From Gentiana macrophylla (Eukaryota; Streptophyta; Magnoliopsida; Gentianales; Gentianaceae), in the NCBI GenBank assembly GCA_026214975.1, contig CM047813.1, positions 30,220,589-30,284,588 on the forward strand: a DNA stretch of 64,000 nt. The letters run 5' to 3'. The notes beneath the pieces were generated by a model. It saw only the letters and a program-made list of their open reading frames with translations. It did no database searches and was not told the DNA's origin. Of this stretch, positions 59,156 to 64,000 are shown in pieces (position 1 is the stretch's first letter; every line of letters starts with the position of its first letter). A program made the position numbers and the translations under genes.

Positions 59156-61133
59156 TGTTGGAATAGTGTCCTAAACCTAATCGGGTTGGACCGGATCCGA
59201 CCGGGTCGGATCATTTCTACTATTTCTTTATGTTTATACATATATAAAATGGCTTTTCTGCTTTGTCATATTTTTGTTCTTTTAAAGAATCAATTATGAA
59301 TTGTTATGTGATAACGTCCTTAGTATTGAACTGTGATAGAGAACCCATGATAGGCGATTATGGTTGATGAGATCTCTAATTACTTTAATAAGTTTGATAC
59401 TTAAATGTCTCTAGGCTGATGTACTATTAAACAGGAAATTGATAGTATAAACAGGCTAGCACGTATTATATGTCTTCTATCTTTAAGGGCATGGATAGAT
59501 CTCGTCTATCAAAGTGTAGAGACACTTGGACTGTACGTGGAAGTGTATTAGAGAATGCATACGTTAAACTGGCCCACTTACATTAAGTGTCGCACTATGT
59601 GGCAGTTGTGTAATTATCCTTTAGACCGGAGTCTTCATGGCATCACGGTGTGGATTGTCATGCTTTGGCACTATTGAGGTTTCCCTTAGCCACGGGGCGA
59701 TCATGCGGTAGTGATTGAGTATGATACTGAAGCATGCGGAGTATACATGTATGGTCGTCTGGGAATCGCGTACCCTATCAATAGGGGTGAATATCCGGAA
59801 GGGCCTTCTTATAAGGAATGTCTTACTCTCGTGAATCTTTGCAAAGTGGAAGTAAATGAGTTACTTCGAGAGGCTTGATATCCAGATTATAAGATACGGT
59901 CGTTAATGTTTGACACTCGACGTACGACCGTATGGATATTATTACAGCGATAGGATTGTAATTTACACGGTAACTGTTTCACATGAAAGGTAGTAGTCAT
60001 TGCATTTGACTCTTCCGATGATTGGGGGTCGCGGTGTGTTGCTAGACGCTATCCCGTGATCGTTAGGCATGAAGGCCGTTTCCGTAATTTTCACTTTGTG
60101 TCTACGGCCAACATATTCGGAAGCCTATCGGGCCACACACATATGAACATCTAGCCGATTAAAATGTGGTTATAGTTGATGACCAAATAAGGAAAGTTTA
60201 TCTCGTACTATAAAGGTTATAGTGGTAAATTAATATGGTGGTATTTATTTATTATAAATAAATTAAATACAAGATATTAATAGTATTATATTAATTAAAG
60301 AATATTCCGAAAGCCAGTTTATGGCTAAAGGTGGTGCCAATATTAGTGTATAAAGATGCACTTGGATTGTGCAATTTAATTAATGTTATTACCAAATATT
60401 AATATTAGATATTAATATATATATAAATAATACTTATGTGTGTGTGTGTGCAATAGTGCAAGTTGGTGCTATGCATTCGCATGTATGTATAATATATATA
60501 TAAATGGATTTATATGTGTAATAATATATATGTGAGATATACACATGTGTAAATTGATTTATAGTAATAAGATAAATATAGTCAATATAAGATATTGACA
60601 ATATATTGGAAATATTTAATATAAAATAAGATATTGACTATTAATGAGATAAATCAATCAAATATATTTTCCTTATTTTATTAGGAAATTGTTTTCTTTC
60701 TCTTCAATCTACTAGGAAGCTAATCTCAATCAGATTAGGAGACATAAGTGGCGCCACTCACCCTATATATGAAAGGGGTTGGCTAGCTCTTTTGTACAAC
60801 ACAATTCCAAGAGCTAATAGTTCTTGTGAAAAATAGAGAGCTTCTTAGGAGAGCTTTGAGAGAGAAAAAATCTGTCTAGCAGCTGAATTTTTCTGGTAGC
60901 AATCCATGATGGGATTCCGGCAGGCTGTTCGTGTGGACTAGCCGTAGAGGCCGAACACTTGGGCGGCTCTATGCAAAACTACTCTCCTTAGACGGTCAAA
61001 GCGTCGATCTTATAGATCAAACAAGGTAACCATTGTCTATAGCTTATTTGTTTATTGCTTAAACGAAGTCGATCTTGGGTCAATAGGAAATAAATTTTAA
61101 ATTCCGCTGCGTTCCCGCGTAGATTTCCTAACA
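59156..61133 (+). mobile_element. Solo LTR, 1978 bp, TSD GATTC
   Basis: Starts TGTTGGAATAGTGTCC and ends AGATTTCCTAACA, flanked by a perfect GATTC duplication (59151-59155 and 61134-61138). It splits the chromovirus RNase H: the coding sequence rejoins across it (YGVKARI / [10 protein letters not shown]). TATA-like ccctatatatgaaag lies near 60761. The superfamily is not certain; termini look copia-like. No internal region remains. Confidence 0.92.
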
Positions 61134-61517
61134 GATTCTAGCCTTGACTCCATATAGATAGTGTCTCCAAGTCTTTAAGGCAAAAACTACCGCTGCCAAC
61201 TCTAAGTCGTGTGTCGGGTAGTTCTTCTCGTGTACCTTAAGTTGTCTAGATGCATAAGCGATAACCTTTCCTCCTTGCATCAACACACATCTTAAACCCT
61301 GTCCCGAAGCATCGGTGTAAACGTCGTAGTTGTCAAAGATCTCCGGAACTGCCAAAACCGGTGCTGATGTCAATCTCTCCTTTAGAGTTTGAAAGGCTCT
61401 TTCACACTCATCAGTCCAATCGAACTTCACAGTCTTTTGAGTGAGTCGAGTGAGTGGTGTAGCAATCTTAGAAAAGTCTTGCACAAACTTCCGGTAGTAA
61501 CCCGCTAAACTCAGAAA
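61134..61517 (-). pseudogene. Chromovirus pol: RT end and RNase H start
   Basis: An open minus-strand frame with [60 protein letters not shown] (first RNase H Asp) and [20 protein letters not shown]. It is bounded by the hAT-like insertion above and the solo LTR below, and is otherwise intact. Confidence 0.9.
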
Positions 61518-63720
61518 CAAGGACGGAGCCAGGAATTTTTCGTCGAGTGGGCTGAGAATTTTTTTTTCAATGTTATTTATACCGCGTAATTTTCTGGAAA
61601 AATACTAAAATTAATTTATACTTTATGATGTTTTTTTTTACTTCCCAAACTACAAACGTTAACTCCAGTATCAATTCATTGGATCTGACGTTACTAATAA
61701 GTGACATTGACATTTCTAAAACTATAACGTTGATGGGAGTCAAATTGACTATCATTTACTATGTAATTATACCCCGTTTATACCTCATTTTATATGTTTT
61801 CTGAGACATTTGGTTGTATCTTGATGTATTTACACCTTGGTTATCATTTCGGGACCTAGGACGTAAAGTCCGGGATTCTCGATCTTTTTCGGTGTATTTA
61901 CTATACTCTCGGTCACCCTAGTGTCCTATAGGGATTACGTGTGGTATTTGTTGTGATTTTTGTACAGGACTTAGGTGTTCGAGAGGTCTGGAAGGCGAGA
62001 TACAAGGATTGGAACATGTGCCCAAAGCTTAAACGTTCAAACGGATCAAAACACGTTGGTACTACAACCATACCTTCCCTTTATCAGCATTTTGATCCAC
62101 CTTAGAGGCATTTTATGGGCTGGAAATCTTCATGAAAGTTGTATAAAATTGAATCATCTTTCCAACGTAACGTGAATCACTCGATTTGGAGGACTACACA
62201 CGAAGTTATGGCCAATTTACTTAAGGTGTGTCAGCTAGGCACGCTCCTGAGAAAAGCTAGGCGCACGCCTACGGGGGAAATTCTGCCAAAGTTTCAGTCC
62301 GTGTTTTCAGCATGCTAGGCGTATGCCTAGAAAAGCCTAGGCGCACGCCTAGCGTCCAAATTTGCCAAAACACTTTAAATACCCCCATTTTGGATCTAAT
62401 ACTCATCTCTTCTTTCCCAACTCGTTTTTCACCATTTTTTTGCACTTTTCCTTAGTTTAGATTAGTTTATACGTAGATTAGATTATTTTAGTTGTAGATT
62501 GTTGTAATCCGGAGGATCTCGAAGATAGCTTGATGCGTTATTGACGGGATTCCGTTCGGAGATTCGATTTTCTACAACTATATATATATTCGGTATTTTG
62601 TTTTCTTTCGTTGTTCTTGCTTTTAATCTTTTATTGTTGATTTCTTGTTGTTTTTGTTCATTTAATGAGTAGCTAATTTTCCGATAGTTGAGTTATGTGA
62701 TAGTCTATGAAATCGAATCCTAGCTTGTTCATGTGATGTTCTTGATGTTTGATTGTTGATTCACGATGTTACCGTAGTTATAGAACTTATTCTTAATGAC
62801 CTTTATTGAATTAGCTACTTGATAATCGTATCACACGTATCGTCTTTACATATGTATTTTGTGAGAGGATACGGGAACCGGGGTTCTAGGATCACCCTGT
62901 AAAACCGACTGAGTTGTTCAGATTCGGTTTCGTGTGTGAGGTTTTGTATCGACTTGTCGAGCGTTTCATGAGTAGTAGACCGTGTGAGGTCAGTTAAATC
63001 CGTTCAGCGGACTATTGAACCTGACATAGGAGGGTAGATTATTGAAATAATGTCTATTCTCAGAGCCAGGAAACGACACCCTTTGTGACATCGAGAACGT
63101 TTAGGTGAATCAAGAATACCTCGGGACTTGGCTAGGGTTTGTGAGTATTAGATTGGATCATAGCTCGGCTATCTCTTTTATATAGTTTTAGATCTTTATT
63201 TTTTTTTTGTACATTTAGTTGTTAGAACCGGTGATCTGACAAATCACCACGTTCAATTATTGTGTTGACCTGAATTAAGGATGAGACAGACTTTGGTACT
63301 CGACCAGATTCCCTGTGGGATACGACCTTGACTCACCAATTCTAGGCTACAGTTGACCCGGTACACTGCCGGTAATATTGGACACTTAGAAAAGGCCGAT
63401 CAAACGTCAGTGTCATTACTAACGCTGTTTTTTAAACGTCATGTACCACTTACGTTATTTTCATTAAAAATAATCATTGTACTTGATGTAATTTTTTGAT
63501 TGTTTGAAATAATCGTGGTGTCGAAAATAAAAGTGTGATGCCAATGGAATCATTTTTTTGTTGTAACATATACTTTTAGTGGCTCAGGTTAGGTGGGTTG
63601 TAAGCCTAATTATCTAGTGGACTGATGATTTTGCGGGCTGGATATACATACTACATAGAAAAGAATAATACAGGTGGGGTGGGCTTAGCCCCCTTAGCCC
63701 ATAGTCTACCTCCGTCTTTG
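61518..63720. mobile_element. hAT-like non-autonomous transposon, 8-bp TSD
   Basis: Ends CAAGGACGGAGCCAGGAATT (left) and inverse of CAAAGACGGAGGTAGACTAT (right), matching hAT terminal repeats in plants (CA-GG-CGGAGCCAG). The flanks ctcagaaa (61510-61517) and cccagaaa (63721-63728) agree at 7 of 8 positions, the hAT TSD length. No transposase is present. About 531 bp are its own; the rest is a solo LTR inside it. It lies within the chromovirus RT (RSFLG / LAGYYRKF). Confidence 0.85.
61731..63402 (+). mobile_element. Athila-related solo LTR, 1672 bp, TSD AACGT, inside the hAT-like element
   Basis: Starts TGATGGGAGTCAAATTGAC and ends AAAGGCCGATCA; perfect AACGT duplication (61726-61730 and 63403-63407). 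It resembles the Athila-like LTRs at 23470 and 35974 in order, e.g. cggtcaccctagtgtcct, gtgttcgagaggtc, cttctctttacatatgtatt-like words, gtaaaaccgactgag and ccctgtgggatacgaccttg. The family is related but not identical. Words like ctaggcgcacgcctag occur in its U3 (62235-62360). Confidence 0.92.
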
Positions 63721-64000
63721 CCCAGAAAACTTCTTACCTCTGACACTGTAGTACGTCTTGGCCATTTCTCAATTGCTTCTATCTTTGCCGGGTCAACTTG
63801 TATACCATCCCCAGAAATACGTGTCCTAGAAAACTAACTTGATTCAACCAAAACTCACACTTGGAAAACTTTGCAAACAACTGTTTCTCTTTCAACATTT
63901 TCAAGACGATCCTTAAGAGTTCTTCATGCTCCTATTCATCCTTTGAGTAGATAAGGATATCATCTAAGAATACTATCACGAACTTATCCAAATATGGCAT
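63721..64000 (-). pseudogene. Chromovirus pol: RT core, cut by the window end
   Basis: Minus-strand frame MPYLDKFVIVFLDDILIYSK contains the RT catalytic FLDD box (near 63955-63966). [34 protein letters not shown] and, after a frame change, [20 protein letters not shown] and VRSFLG follow. A stop after YSKDE and a small insertion near 63830 disrupt the frame. The RT N-terminus lies beyond the window. Confidence 0.9.

Overview
This window is nuclear DNA from a flowering plant, most likely a eudicot. It is AT-rich. It carries two intron-containing host genes with typical plant splice sites, a piece of mitochondrial nad4, Stowaway-type MITEs, and dense LTR retrotransposons of plant-specific lineages. 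One host gene is an X-intrinsic-protein (XIP) aquaporin; that family is known from many eudicots but is absent from Brassicaceae and monocots, which narrows the source. The species cannot be named from the sequence.

Host genes. (1) A three-exon XIP aquaporin on the minus strand (7943-9173; 328 residues when spliced by eye), with NPV in loop B and the XIP hallmark NPARC in loop E. (2) A six-exon ERD2-like (KDEL-receptor-family) seven-helix protein on the minus strand (49042-53070; 272 residues). Both read through without stops once the introns are removed. I see no other intact host gene. A 260-bp mitochondrial nad4 fragment (4633-4890) and a possibly captured proline-rich/TM gene fragment inside a Mutator-like element are pseudogenes.

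Layout. 1-9800: a diverged tandem repeat, a 2.15-kb CACTA-like DNA transposon packed with internal repeats, the nad4 fragment, a 1.77-kb long-TIR Mutator-like element with a 10-bp target duplication, then the XIP gene with foldback elements upstream. 9900-20900: a copia RT/RNase H fragment cut by a gag-protease-only LTR element, a 1.8-kb solo LTR, a complete 266-bp TRIM, and nested Stowaways. 20962-40821: a 19.9-kb nest bounded by a GATGT target duplication. The outer element is a gag-only retrotransposon split by a 14.0-kb Athila-like Ty3/gypsy element (TSD ACCTA). 40822-48700: a SINE-like repeat, two LINE remnants lying tail to tail, a SINE with a 14-bp TSD, a TRIM-like tandem repeat and a decayed Tat-type gypsy remnant. 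48700-53200: the ERD2-like gene, with MITEs in its introns. 54850-64000: a piece of a gypsy LTR, then a chromovirus on the minus strand running off the window. Its RNase H region is split by a 1978-bp solo LTR and its RT by a hAT-like element, which itself contains a 1672-bp solo LTR.

How the parts relate. The gag-only element at 20962-40821 and the pol-bearing element at 55149-64000 have closely similar LTR ends, polypurine tracts and upstream 3' ends, so they look like a non-autonomous/autonomous pair. Most nested insertions are dated relative to one another by clean target-site duplications read directly from the sequence. Lineage names rest on protein motifs recognised by eye; no database search was run.
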